NCBI GenBank assembly: GCA_041397775.1
Contig: JAWKWB010000012.1
Coordinates: forward strand, 1-64,000
Length of the DNA: 64,000 nucleotides
Source: Ga0077555 sp041397775
GTDB lineage: Bacteria > Pseudomonadota > Alphaproteobacteria > Rhizobiales > Hyphomicrobiaceae
Reading direction: 5' to 3'
Numbering within the stretch: position 1 is the first letter of the stretch; each line of letters opens with the position of its first letter. The notes under the pieces are model-generated. The model did no database searches. It was not told the DNA's origin and worked only from the letters and a program-made list of their open reading frames with translations. The position numbers and the translations under genes were made by a program. Shown one piece after another: positions 8,640-19,161 of this stretch.

Positions 8640-8675
8640 GCGGCCCGGGGGTGTTCTCCCGGGCCGCGTGCGTTT
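8640..8675. terminator. Rho-independent-type terminator after fba
   Basis: Arms GCGGCCCGGG (8640-8649) and CCCGGGCCGC (8658-8667) form a perfect 10-bp stem with an 8-base loop between the converging fba and cytochrome genes. Only a weak T-rich stretch (GCGTTTC) follows on the plus strand. Confidence 0.75.
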
Positions 8676-8695
8676 CAGGGCCGACGCGCCAACTG

Positions 8696-9184
8696 TCAGG
8701 GCGCCTTGGTCTCGGCGCGCAGGCGCGCCAACGCCTTCAACACCGCGTCGAGGTCGGCGCCCGAGAGGCCGCCGCCATGGCGTTGCAGGAAACTGGACAG
8801 CGGCGCACGACGCTTCTTGCCGATCAGGACGCCGTTCACCTCGTCGACAGATGTGCGCACGAGGTCGGCCGCCGTCTCGTGGCAACCGGCGCATTTCGCC
8901 TTGAAGACGGGTACGGTCGCGGCTTGCGCCAGCAGCATGTCGTGGATGCGGCCGGCCACCGGCTCGCTCATGTGATGCTGGCCCAGGAAGGTGCGGAGAT
9001 CGTCGACGTGATGCCGGCCGAGGAGCTTTCCGTTCTCGACCTTCAGGAACGTGCGGGCGAAATCGGCGGAATGCTGGCCGTGGCAGTCCTTGCACGTCTG
9101 GTCCCAGAAGGCATGCAGGTCGGTTGCGGCTGCGTTGCCGCACAACGCGCCGACGAGGGCGAGAGCTGCGATTGCCGATCTCAT
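8696..9184 (-). CDS. Periplasmic diheme c-type cytochrome
   Basis: 162 residues. Residues 1-21 form a Sec signal peptide (MRSAIAALALVGALCGNAAA). Two haem-attachment motifs are present: CKDCH (31-35) and CAGCH (98-102). His and Met residues that could be axial ligands are frequent between them (LGRHHV, GQHHM). It is therefore a small soluble or membrane-associated electron carrier in the periplasm. The DUF1924-type or SHP-type diheme cytochromes are similar in size, but I cannot fix the subfamily. No oxidase or dehydrogenase partner is adjacent; the next gene upstream on the same strand is a beta-propeller protein 138 bases away. Confidence 0.88.
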   Translation of the reverse strand: MRSAIAALALVGALCGNAAATDLHAFWDQTCKDCHGQHSADFARTFLKVENGKLLGRHHVDDLRTFLGQHHMSEPVAGRIHDMLLAQAATVPVFKAKCAGCHETAADLVRTSVDEVNGVLIGKKRRAPLSSFLQRHGGGLSGADLDAVLKALARLRAETKAP

Positions 9185-9322
9185 GTTGTCCCCACTTGGT
9201 TCGCCACAGCCGGCGCACGGCCGCCATTGCCGCGCATTATGCCTTCATCCCGTCGCGCTGCATTACGCGCGCGCAACGGGCATGCACGTTTTGCAGCCAG
9301 ATCGGGCAGGCCGATCGTCGCC

Positions 9323-10294
9323 TCAAACGACACGCTCGAGCTTCTGCAGCGAGCGCAGGGGACGGGGCATGGGCTGGCCCGGGAAGCTCGTCGGCCAGTT
9401 CGTATAGGCGACCTCGCCGACGTAGATGTCGCCGCGCTGGTCGATGGCGAGGCCGTGCGGGGACAAGAAGCGGCCGACCTCGGTCCCCGGTCCTTCCTCG
9501 CCGCCCAGGCGCGAGACGAGCCGGCCTTCGCTGTCCACGACCGAGAGCCTGGGGCCGAGATTACGGTACTTGAGGTTCACGGGCATGCCCGGCCCCAGTT
9601 CGCCGACGAAGAAGGTCGGCCTGGTCGTGCCCTTGCCGCAGGCGCAATAGAGCGCGCTCGGGCGATGCAGGTTGCGCCACTCGGTCTCGTACTTGCCATT
9701 GCCGTCGAAGACCTGCACGCGATGGTTCTCGCGGTCGGCGACGTAGACCCAGCCATCCCTGTCCGTGACGATGTTGTGGACGAGGTTGAACTCGCCCGGT
9801 CCGGTTCCCGTCCGCCCCCACGTCTGCAGAAGCTTGCCGTCGGGCGAGAACTTGTGGACGCACGAGTTACCGTAGCCGTCCGAGACGTAGATCTCGCCCT
9901 TGGGCGACAGCGCGGTATGCGTGCAGCGATGGAAGGGCTCGTTCGACATGAACGGCGCGGGGCGGCCGGGCACGCCCATGGTCATGAGCACCTTGCCGTC
10001 CGTGGTGCACTTGCGGACGGAATGATCGCCGTCATCGGTGCAGTAGAGGATGTCGTCGGCGTCGATGTGCAGGCCGTGCGGGCGCTTGAAGACACCCTCG
10101 CCCCAGGACTTGAGGAAGTTGCCCTCGCGGTCGAACACGATCATGGGGTGCTCGCCGCGCGTGAAGACGTAGACGCGATCCTTGCTGTCCACGGCCACGG
10201 CGGCACAATCCATGAACTCCCAGCCGTCCGGCAACTTCGCCCAATTCTCGACGACACGATAGCGATGCTCGCCTTGGCCAAGTACGACAGACAT
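9323..10294 (-). CDS. NHL-repeat beta-propeller protein
   Basis: 323 residues. Repeated units of the type GEFNLVHNIVTDRDGWVYVADR and NHRVQVFD, or GRFLSPHGLAIDQRGDIYVG, define NHL blades; about five or six can be traced, giving a six-bladed propeller. Similar proteins are annotated as peptidyl-alpha-hydroxyglycine alpha-amidating lyase-like or as 6-bladed propellers of unknown function. No signal peptide. Start 10294 (MSVVLGQGEHRYRV) has GAGGAG upstream and precedes homology; the 17 extra residues before it do not. A CACGKG motif is present around residue 225. Function unknown; carbohydrate or lactone binding is possible. Confidence 0.85.
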   Translation of the reverse strand: MSVVLGQGEHRYRVVENWAKLPDGWEFMDCAAVAVDSKDRVYVFTRGEHPMIVFDREGNFLKSWGEGVFKRPHGLHIDADDILYCTDDGDHSVRKCTTDGKVLMTMGVPGRPAPFMSNEPFHRCTHTALSPKGEIYVSDGYGNSCVHKFSPDGKLLQTWGRTGTGPGEFNLVHNIVTDRDGWVYVADRENHRVQVFDGNGKYETEWRNLHRPSALYCACGKGTTRPTFFVGELGPGMPVNLKYRNLGPRLSVVDSEGRLVSRLGGEEGPGTEVGRFLSPHGLAIDQRGDIYVGEVAYTNWPTSFPGQPMPRPLRSLQKLERVV

Positions 10295-10384
10295 GATTCG
10301 TCTCCTCGACGTACAGAGATCGTCCTTGCTCCACCCAACTTTCATCTGCGAGGATGACGTACGGTCGTTTCCTTGGGGGGCAAG

Positions 10385-10669
10385 ATGTGGAGGCTGATCA
10401 CGAGACTCGTGCAGCGCCCCGCTTGGACGCGCTTCTTCAAAGTCACCGAGCTTCTAATCATCGACCTTCTGCTCGGCATTGTCGCCATGGTTGCGCTCTT
10501 CATTTTTGGCACGATTGCCGAGTGGCTCCACGTCGACACAAAGGAGATCGTCTGGGGTGTGACTTTCGCGCATCTCTTCCGCATCGGCCACGCAATGAAT
10601 ATAATTGTGGTCCTAGGTTATAGCATCTGGCACGTCATCGAAGCCTATAGAGCGAGCCATGAAAGATAG
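10385..10669 (+). CDS. Small hypothetical membrane protein
   Basis: 94 residues with two predicted membrane helices (LLIIDLLLGIVAMVALFIFGTI then MNIIVVLGYSIWHVIEAY) separated by a short amphipathic loop. ATG 10385 was preferred to TTG 10373 because a run of six G residues lies just upstream at normal spacing. The family is not recognised. Base composition looks somewhat more AT-rich than its neighbours. Its 3' end overlaps the next small gene by 11 bases, so the two are coupled and probably act together. Confidence 0.65.
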   Translation: MWRLITRLVQRPAWTRFFKVTELLIIDLLLGIVAMVALFIFGTIAEWLHVDTKEIVWGVTFAHLFRIGHAMNIIVVLGYSIWHVIEAYRASHER

Positions 10670-10856
10670 GACGCAGGACATCGACCTGACGAAATGCTCG
10701 AGTGCCACCGCCATGAAGCTGGCGAAAGCGTTGGCTTGGCACTTGTCCATCGTTACGGGCATGGCAGCCAGCTACGCCGTTGTCGTTTCCTCAGGTGTTG
10801 TCCGCAAGCTTCCTGACCAGATCGAAGCCATTCTGCTCAAGATTTTCGGCGTTTAG
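10659..10856 (+). CDS. Small hypothetical membrane protein, second of an overlapping pair
   Basis: 65 residues with one hydrophobic helix (LSIVTGMAASYAVVVSSGVV). The KALAWHLSIVTGMAAS stretch faintly recalls DUF2061 membrane proteins (KAxxWR pattern), but the match is too weak to use. It overlaps the preceding gene by 11 bases. Its TAG stop forms the base of the terminator stem that follows, so translation ends inside the hairpin. Confidence 0.6.
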   Translation: MKDRTQDIDLTKCSSATAMKLAKALAWHLSIVTGMAASYAVVVSSGVVRKLPDQIEAILLKIFGV

Positions 10857-10877
10857 CCTGGCTTGAACGCCAGGCTA
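10854..10877. terminator. Shared hairpin between converging genes
   Basis: TAGCCTGGC and GCCAGGCTA make a perfect 9-bp stem with a six-base loop. The first three bases are the stop codon of the upstream gene, and the last bases overlap the end of the converging minus-strand gene (stop near 10875). No T-run is present, so termination strength is uncertain. Confidence 0.6.
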
Positions 10878-11162
10878 CCTCTGGTGTCTGGTCAGGTATT
10901 CCCTGGCCGGGCCGGAATCGATGACGGGCAGCACCTCGAACGTGGCGGGGATGATCTCCGCCCACTCGTTCATCAGGCGATGCAGCGTCTCGTTGTCGGG
11001 CACGTCGAAGAGCGCGACGGCGCCGCGCCCCGTGCGCGCCCAGACGCCCTTGCACAGGCCGCTCTCCTGCACGGGCGTCAGCCATTCCCAATAGGCCTGC
11101 CGCTTCGCCGTCATGGTGGACGGCGGCTCGGGGCGCGGGGTGGAGATGACGAAGAACAACAT
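10875..11162 (-). CDS. Small dimeric alpha/beta-barrel protein (muconolactone isomerase-like)
   Basis: 95 residues. MLFFVISTPRPEPPSTM followed by YWEWLTPVQESG, GRGAVALFDVPDNETLHRLM and FEVLPVIDS is a muconolactone-isomerase/YciI-like ferredoxin-fold pattern. Such proteins isomerise lactones or bind small acids. It lies 18 bases downstream of the CoA-transferase gene on the same strand and is probably its operon partner. Substrate not assignable. Confidence 0.75.
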   Translation of the reverse strand: MLFFVISTPRPEPPSTMTAKRQAYWEWLTPVQESGLCKGVWARTGRGAVALFDVPDNETLHRLMNEWAEIIPATFEVLPVIDSGPAREYLTRHQR

Positions 11163-11180
11163 GCGCCGTCTCCCCCTCGA

Positions 11181-12401
11181 TCAGGTGCGCCGCTTCTCGA
11201 CGAGGATGCCGGCTGCCGCCAGCTTCTCGATCTGGGCCTCGTCGAAGCCGTTCTCCTTCAGCACCTCGCGGGTGTGCTCGGAGAACTTCGGCGGTGCGGA
11301 CTTGACGCTGGCCGGCGTGCGCGAGAGGCGGACGGGGCTGCCGATGCCCTTGTACCAGTCCTTCTCCACGAGCATGCCGCGGGCGCGGATGTGCTCGCCT
11401 TCCAGCACCTGCTTGGTGTCGAGCACGGGACCGCAGGGCAGGCCCGATTTCAACAGCTCGAGCGCGAAGGTCGTGCCGTCCACCTCGAGCAGCTTTGCCG
11501 AGATGATCTCGTTCAGCGCATCACGGTTGTTGAGGCGGTCGCCGTTGTTCTTGAAGCGCGGATCATCGGCCAGTTCCGGCCGGCCCAGAACCTCGCAGAC
11601 CTTGCGGAAGGCGCGGTTGTTGCCGGCGCCGATCATGATCGGGCAGGTTTTGGTGGGATACATGCCGTAGGGCACCAGGTTGGAGTGCTGGTTGCCCGTG
11701 AGCTGCGGCGTCTTGCCCGACAGGAAATAGTTGGGGAAGTGCGGGTGCATCAGCGACAGCGCCGCATCGTAGAGCGTCACCTCGATCTGCTGGCCTTCGC
11801 CCGAGCGCTCGCGCTCGTGCATGGAGAGCAGAATGCCGATGACGCAGTAGAGGCCCATCGAGATGTCGACGACGGGCAGTCCGAGACGCATCGGCCCAGA
11901 TTCCGTGGAACCGTTGACGCTGTAGTGGCCCGTCATGGCGCCGACGATGCCGTCGTAGCCTGGGAAGCCGCCGAGTGGACCCTCGGCGCCGAAGCCCGAG
12001 ATCTTGCAGTAGATGAGACGCGGGAACTTCTGCTTCAGCGTGTCGTAGCCGATGCCCCAGGCCTCCATGGAGCCGGGCTTGAAATTCTCGATGAGGACGT
12101 CGGCGCCTTCGAGCAGCTTGAGGAGAACCGCGCGACCCTCCTCCTTGGAGAGGTCGAGCCCGACGGAGCGCTTGTTGCGGTTGATGCCGATGTAATAGGC
12201 GGCATCCTCGTCGTGAAACGGCGGGCCCCAGTCGCGCACCTCGTCGCCCTGGGGCGGCTCGAGCTTGATCACGTCTGCGCCGTGGTCGGCGAGCAGCTGC
12301 GTTCCGAACGGGCCGCCCAGAACGCGCGTCAGGTCTACCACCTTGACGCCCGCCAGCGCGCCGCCGCGCTTCATCCCAGCCTCTGCACCGTCGCGTGCCA
12401 T
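11181..12401 (-). CDS. CaiB/BaiF family CoA-transferase (family III), second copy
   Basis: 406 residues. LAGVKVVDLTRVLGGPFGTQ and GINRNKRSVGLDLSKEEGR (72-90) are family signatures. Asp150 in FPGYDGIVGAMTG is at the catalytic position. Start 12401 has GGAG upstream; MKRGGALAG nine codons later is the alternative. It is clearly paralogous to 1167..2384 but differs in the catalytic-loop context (GIVGAMTG, not PVAQAESG), so the substrates probably differ. The small alpha/beta-barrel gene follows closely. A plus-strand cluster of dehydrogenases begins 189 bases away in the opposite direction. Confidence 0.92.
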   Translation of the reverse strand: MARDGAEAGMKRGGALAGVKVVDLTRVLGGPFGTQLLADHGADVIKLEPPQGDEVRDWGPPFHDEDAAYYIGINRNKRSVGLDLSKEEGRAVLLKLLEGADVLIENFKPGSMEAWGIGYDTLKQKFPRLIYCKISGFGAEGPLGGFPGYDGIVGAMTGHYSVNGSTESGPMRLGLPVVDISMGLYCVIGILLSMHERERSGEGQQIEVTLYDAALSLMHPHFPNYFLSGKTPQLTGNQHSNLVPYGMYPTKTCPIMIGAGNNRAFRKVCEVLGRPELADDPRFKNNGDRLNNRDALNEIISAKLLEVDGTTFALELLKSGLPCGPVLDTKQVLEGEHIRARGMLVEKDWYKGIGSPVRLSRTPASVKSAPPKFSEHTREVLKENGFDEAQIEKLAAAGILVEKRRT

Positions 12402-12589
12402 CCCTGTCTCTCCGTCAATTCGGCCGATTTTGCCCATCGGTGCCACACCCGGGGCCAGTGTGCAATGGCGCGCGTTCCCGCAGCCCGCGCTACCGTGGGA
12501 ACGAGCGTGTAGACGCATGGGCGCGTCCGGGTAAATATGACCGCGAACAGCGCACCAAGCGCCAGCGAGACACTCAGGAGGACGGCCCA

Positions 12590-12937
12590 ATGACCATCAA
12601 GAGCAAGTACGTATTCGTCGTCAGCATGGACGTGCAGGCGGACAAGGAAGCCCTCTTCAACGAGGTCTACGACACCGAACACGTGCCCCTGCTGTCGAAG
12701 GTTCCCGGTGTTCTGGGCGTGGCCCGCATCAAGGGCGAGGATTTCGCCTTCAACCTGGGCGGCGAGCGGCTCGAGAAGAAGCACGAAGGCGCGCGCTATA
12801 CGGCGATCTACGAACTGGAGAGCCCCGCCGTGCTGTTGTCGCCGGAATGGGCGAAGGCGGGCGAGACGGGCCGCTGGCCGGGCGAGGTGCGGCCCTACAC
12901 CTCCAACCGCAGCCACAAGGTCTACAAGGTCATCTGA
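12590..12937 (+). CDS. Small alpha/beta-barrel protein (EthD-like)
   Basis: 115 residues. The start MTIKSKYVFVVSMDVQADKE, with FNEVYDTEHVPLLSKVPGVLGVARI, matches the EthD/dimeric ferredoxin-fold pattern in which the EHVP histidine lines the pocket. A CAGGAGGA ribosome-binding site precedes the ATG. It opens a plus-strand run with the SDR (33-base gap) and aldo/keto reductase (33-base gap). This suggests a catabolic operon in which it may bind or isomerise an intermediate. Confidence 0.75.
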   Translation: MTIKSKYVFVVSMDVQADKEALFNEVYDTEHVPLLSKVPGVLGVARIKGEDFAFNLGGERLEKKHEGARYTAIYELESPAVLLSPEWAKAGETGRWPGEVRPYTSNRSHKVYKVI

Positions 12938-12970
12938 GCGGGCGCGCTTCACGAGAGGAGACGTTCCGGC

Positions 12971-13732
12971 ATGACCAGGCGGTTTGACGGCAAGCGCGCC
13001 ATCGTCACGGGTGGCGGCCACGGCATCGGGGCTGCGATCGCGCGGCGGCTGGCCAGCGAGGGCGCGGCGGTGCTCGTGTGCGACATCCACCGCGAGCACG
13101 CGGAGGCCGTCGCCACCGAGATCGGCGGGCAGGGCGGCACTGCGATCGGCTGGGCGGCGGACGTGCGCGTGCGCTCGGACGTGGAACGGGCCGTCGATCG
13201 GGCGGTGAGCGGGCTCGGCGGGCTCGACGTCATCGTCAATGCGGCGGGCATCATGGATCGCATGCCCTTCCTGGAGGCGACGGACGAGCATTGGCGGCGG
13301 GTGCTCGACACCAACCTCTACGGCACGTTCCTGTTCGGCCAGATCGGCGCACGCGCCATGATCGCTGCGGGACACGGCGGCACCATCGTCAACATCGCCT
13401 CGACGTCGGGCGTCTTCGGCGGGCAGGGGCGCGCGGCCTACGGCGCCAGCAAGGCCGGCGTGATCAATCTCACGCAGACGATGGCGATCGAGCTGGCGCC
13501 GCACGACATTCTCGTCAATGCCGTGGTGCCCGGACCGACCAAGACGCGGCCAGAGCAAGGCGCGACGATCGGCCCGAGCGTTGCCGCGCGCATGCCGCTG
13601 AAGCGCTTCGGCAAGCCCGAAGAGATCGCGGCAGTCGCCGCATTCCTGGCCTCGGGCGAGGCAAGCTTCACGACAGGACACGTTTTCGGTGCCGACGGCG
13701 GCTTCACCATTGCCGGCATCCTGGAAGGCTGA
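12971..13732 (+). CDS. Short-chain dehydrogenase/reductase (SDR)
   Basis: 253 residues. Cofactor motif TGGGHGIG at 13-20, NAAG at about 90-93, and the catalytic Ser144-Tyr157-Lys161 set in NIASTSG and YGASK. Asp38 after the second strand (VLVCDIH) favours NAD(H) over NADP(H). It oxidises or reduces an alcohol/ketone in the cytoplasm. It is in line with the EthD-like gene before it and the aldo/keto reductase after it. Substrate unknown. Confidence 0.92.
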   Translation: MTRRFDGKRAIVTGGGHGIGAAIARRLASEGAAVLVCDIHREHAEAVATEIGGQGGTAIGWAADVRVRSDVERAVDRAVSGLGGLDVIVNAAGIMDRMPFLEATDEHWRRVLDTNLYGTFLFGQIGARAMIAAGHGGTIVNIASTSGVFGGQGRAAYGASKAGVINLTQTMAIELAPHDILVNAVVPGPTKTRPEQGATIGPSVAARMPLKRFGKPEEIAAVAAFLASGEASFTTGHVFGADGGFTIAGILEG

Positions 13733-13765
13733 GCTTTTCTTTTCGCGACAAGGAACACAACGACA

Positions 13766-14707
13766 ATGCAAGAGCGCAACATGGGAGGCTCCGGCCTCCG
13801 CATCTCCGAGGTCGGCGTCGGCTGCAACAACTTCGGCGGCCGCATCGACACGAAGGAGACGGGCCGCGTCATCGACAAGGCGATCGACCTGGGCATCACG
13901 TTCTTCGATACCGCCGACATGTACTCCAACCGCGGCGGCTCGGAGACCGCCATGGGCGAGGTGCTCAAGGGCGGCAAGCGCCACAAAATCGTGCTCGCGA
14001 CCAAGTGCGGCATGCAGATGGACGACGCCGGCAAGCTCAAGGGGGCGTCGCGCCGTTACATCATGAGCGCGGTCGAGGGCAGCCTGACGCGCCTCAAGAC
14101 GGACTACATCGACCTCTACCAGGTGCATCAGGTCGACCTGCTGACGCCGATGGAGGAGACGCTGCGCGCGCTCGACGATCTCGTGCGCGCGGGCAAGGTG
14201 CGCTACATCGGCCTGTCCAATCATCCCGCCTGGATGGTGGTGGAGGCGCAGGAGACGGCGAAGCGCTGCGGACTCAATTCGTTCGTATCGTGCCAGGACG
14301 AGTACAGCCTGCTGATCCGCGACGCGGACCGCGAGCTGATGCCGATGATGGCGAAGTACCAGCTCGGCCTGCTGCCCTACTTCCCGCTCGCCTGCGGCCT
14401 GCTGACGGGCAAGTACTCGCGCACCAACATGCCGGCAGGCGCGCGCCTGACCGAGACCAAGCGGTGGGCCGACAAGTACCTCAGCGAGCGCAACTGGCGC
14501 GTGACGGAAGAGCTGTCGGCGTTCGCGAAAAAGCGCGGTCACTCGCTGCTCGACCTGGCGTTCTCCTGGCTGCTCGCGCGTCCGAACGTGGCGAGCGTCA
14601 TCGCGGGCGCGACGAGCCCCGAGCAGATCGAGGCCAACGTCAAGGCCGCCTCCTGGAAGCTCACGGCCGAAGAGATGGCCGAGATCGACCAGATCACGGG
14701 CGCCTGA
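13766..14707 (+). CDS. Aldo/keto reductase
   Basis: 313 residues of the AKR superfamily (NADPH-dependent, TIM barrel). The catalytic tetrad is complete: Asp48 and Tyr53 in FFDTADMYSN, Lys80 in LATKCG and His121 in LYQVHQVD. GGSETAMGEVLKG and the C-terminal NVASVIAGATSPEQIEANV fit the YajO/AKR11-13-like groups. An AAGGA site lies upstream. It is probably cotranscribed with the SDR and the Gfo/Idh/MocA gene, giving three oxidoreductases in a row, as in sugar-acid or aromatic side-chain pathways. Confidence 0.93.
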   Translation: MQERNMGGSGLRISEVGVGCNNFGGRIDTKETGRVIDKAIDLGITFFDTADMYSNRGGSETAMGEVLKGGKRHKIVLATKCGMQMDDAGKLKGASRRYIMSAVEGSLTRLKTDYIDLYQVHQVDLLTPMEETLRALDDLVRAGKVRYIGLSNHPAWMVVEAQETAKRCGLNSFVSCQDEYSLLIRDADRELMPMMAKYQLGLLPYFPLACGLLTGKYSRTNMPAGARLTETKRWADKYLSERNWRVTEELSAFAKKRGHSLLDLAFSWLLARPNVASVIAGATSPEQIEANVKAASWKLTAEEMAEIDQITGA

Positions 14708-14716
14708 TCGGTCGTG

Positions 14717-14743
14717 GCCCCCGCTCCTGCCGCACGCGGGGGC
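14717..14743 (+). terminator. Weak hairpin after the aldo/keto reductase
   Basis: GCCCCCGC (14717-14724) and GCGGGGGC (14736-14743) make an 8-bp stem with an 11-base loop just after the stop codon. No T-run follows, so it may attenuate rather than end transcription. Confidence 0.4.
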
Positions 14744-14824
14744 GGGTTCGGGAGGGCCTGCCTCCCGAGTGGGCACCGGCGGCCGCCCGTTCACACCGTG
14801 GCCGCCCCTCGCGGAGACACGCCA

Positions 14825-15862
14825 ATGACGGTCAAGCCCCGCATCGCGCTCGTCGGATTGGGCATGGCGGTGACGCCGCATGCCCGGGGGCTGTTCGATC
14901 TCGCGAACGACGGCAGGGTAGACGTCGTGGCCGCGTTCGCGCCCAGCGCGGAACGGCGCGCGCGCTTTGCGCGTGATTTTCCGTTCCCGCCCGCAGACGA
15001 TCTCGATGCGATCTTCGCGGACAGCTCCATCGACGCCGTCGGCATCCTGACGCCGCCCAACACGCATCTGGATCTCGTGCGGCGAGCCGCTGCGGCGGGC
15101 AAGCACATCCTCCTGGAAAAGCCGCTGGAGATCTCCATCGCGCGGTCGCAAGAGCTGGTGCGCGTCGCGGAGGATGCCGGCGTGACGATGGCCGTCATGC
15201 TGCAGCATCGCTTCCGGCCGGCCGGCGCGCGGCTCGGCGCGATTCTGGCCAGCGGCGCCCTCGGCGACATCGTCAACTGCTCGACGTCGATCCGGTTGTG
15301 GCGCCCGCAGGGCTACTACGACGAGCCGGGGCGGGGTACGAAGGCGCGTGACGGCGGCGGCGTCCTGCTGACGCAAGGCATCCACACCGTCGACCTGATG
15401 CTGTCGCTGGCAGGCCCCATCGCCGAGGTGACGGGCTTCGCGCAGACCTCGCCGGTGCATCGCATGGAGACGGAGGACATGGTGGCGGCGGCGGTGCGCT
15501 TCGCCAATGGCGCCATCGGCGTCATCGAGGCGACGACGGCCGTCTATCCGGGCTTTGCCGAGCGCATCGACATCGCGGGCACCCGCGGCTCTGCATGCCT
15601 TGCCGGCACCTCACTCGCCGTGACGCTGATGGACGGGACGCGCGAGGACATGGTGCCGGATGGATCGGCGGGCGGCACGGGCGCCGATCCCATGGCTTTT
15701 CCGCACGATTATCACCGCGCGGTGTGGGCCGACTTCATCGATGCGATCGTCAGCGGACGTGAGCCGCGCGTGACGGGACGCGAGGCCCTGCGCGTTCACC
15801 ACCTGATCGAGGCGCTGCTGGCCTCCGGCGCGACGGGACAGCCGGTGCGGGTCGTGCAGTAG
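14825..15862 (+). CDS. Gfo/Idh/MocA family oxidoreductase
   Basis: 345 residues. The Rossmann motif is ALVGLGMAV (8-16), and the family EKP (98-100) occurs in HILLEKPLEIS. A C-terminal alpha/beta domain contains GGGVLLTQGIHTVDLML, whose H-x-x-D is typical of the substrate pocket. These enzymes oxidise sugars, inositols or related polyols with NAD(P). Start 14825 has GGAG upstream, and homology starts four codons later. It follows the aldo/keto reductase on the same strand by 117 bases. Substrate unknown. Confidence 0.92.
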   Translation: MTVKPRIALVGLGMAVTPHARGLFDLANDGRVDVVAAFAPSAERRARFARDFPFPPADDLDAIFADSSIDAVGILTPPNTHLDLVRRAAAAGKHILLEKPLEISIARSQELVRVAEDAGVTMAVMLQHRFRPAGARLGAILASGALGDIVNCSTSIRLWRPQGYYDEPGRGTKARDGGGVLLTQGIHTVDLMLSLAGPIAEVTGFAQTSPVHRMETEDMVAAAVRFANGAIGVIEATTAVYPGFAERIDIAGTRGSACLAGTSLAVTLMDGTREDMVPDGSAGGTGADPMAFPHDYHRAVWADFIDAIVSGREPRVTGREALRVHHLIEALLASGATGQPVRVVQ

Positions 15863-15896
15863 GGCCACGCGGCGCGCAGGCAGACGGCTGCACGGT

Positions 15897-16634
15897 TCAG
15901 GCCGCCGCCCAGCGCTTCGGCCACAACGGCCACGACTTGACGTGCCAGGCGTTGACGAGCGGCGGGAACATCGCAGCCACGATGATGGCGATCGAGAACA
16001 GGCACCAGATCGCGGGAGCCTCGCTGGGGTCGCGGGTCAGCAGTCCCGCCAGGATCGGGCCGGCCAGGCCATGGAAGATCGTGAACCGCCACGAACCGTA
16101 GAGTATGGGCACGACATAGGCCGCCAGCACATAGGTCGGCAGGCCGAAATTCGCACCCACGAGATCGTCGAACCAGCGCATCAGGCCGTTGTAGGGCACG
16201 TCCCAGGCGATGTGCCATTCGCCCCACCGCAGACAGAGCTGCTTGCCGCACAACGTCTCGCCGGGACGGCATTGTCCCGCCCACTCCCACGGCAGGAGTT
16301 GCAGCAGCATGATCAAGGTCGCGAAGATGCACACCCCGTAGGCGCCGCGCCTCACGTTGATGCGCACGTCCGGCGGAATGAACGAGAGGGCCAGCGCATT
16401 GATGAAGAACGGCTGGAAGGCGATGTGCAGGTAGGACAGCAGCGTGACCGTGGCATTACCCGGCGTGCCGCACTGGCCGACGACGAAGTATCCTGCCGCC
16501 TGCAAGCCTTCCATGAAGGCAAAGTAGCCGAGCGTCAGGGGAAGCGCCTTGGGCACGTCACGGCGCGCGGTCCACACCGCGCCCGCCGCACCCACCGCCA
16601 CCATGCCAGCCGATACCCCGAGGCTCCAGCACAT
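15897..16634 (-). CDS. DUF5765-like integral membrane protein (MCWS N-terminus)
   Basis: 245 residues with about seven hydrophobic segments. The N-terminus MCWSLGVSAGMV is the hallmark of the DUF5765 family; the real start is placed at 16634 for that reason although the frame runs 12 codons further upstream. Cysteines in QCGTPG and in the CRPGETLCGKQLCLRWGEWH loop suggest a disulfide-bonded or metal-binding external loop. It ends 34 bases from the converging Gfo/Idh/MocA gene. No role is established for the family. Confidence 0.8.
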   Translation of the reverse strand: MCWSLGVSAGMVAVGAAGAVWTARRDVPKALPLTLGYFAFMEGLQAAGYFVVGQCGTPGNATVTLLSYLHIAFQPFFINALALSFIPPDVRINVRRGAYGVCIFATLIMLLQLLPWEWAGQCRPGETLCGKQLCLRWGEWHIAWDVPYNGLMRWFDDLVGANFGLPTYVLAAYVVPILYGSWRFTIFHGLAGPILAGLLTRDPSEAPAIWCLFSIAIIVAAMFPPLVNAWHVKSWPLWPKRWAAA

Positions 16635-16749
16635 GCGCGTCCCCTTCTCCCTCGTCGCCCGGCAGGGCAAGCGCCCTGCTGCATGGCGATTGCCATCACG
16701 AGGGTTGCTGGAACGCGACTTCGGATCTCAGCCAACCCTCCGCCGGCGC

Positions 16750-19002
<2,253 letters not shown>

Positions 19003-19108
19003 CCCGCGGGATTAGCGCGTTGCCGATGCATACATCAAGCCCGGCATCGTCGCGGCGGGCGGCCGGCCATGCCCGATGTCGGCAGGGCGGCAGATCTGCA
19101 ACAGGAAG

Positions 19109-19133
19109 GCCCGCCCCGGATGCCGGGACGGGC
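19109..19133 (-). terminator. Terminator-like hairpin after the quinone reductase gene
   Basis: Two 11-base arms (GCCCGCCCCGG and CCGGGACGGGC) pair at 10 of 11 positions around a three-base loop. On the minus strand a pyrimidine stretch (CCTTCCTGTT) follows, 29 bases beyond the stop codon of the gene at 19162. Confidence 0.6.
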
Positions 19134-19161
19134 TGAAGGAAACGCATGAAAGATCAGTTCG

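Noticed and set aside
12371..15460. A 1029-residue minus-strand open frame over the SDR/AKR/Gfo genes
   Set aside because: It crosses four well-supported plus-strand genes, has no recognisable domain and is arginine/alanine-dominated. It is a GC shadow.
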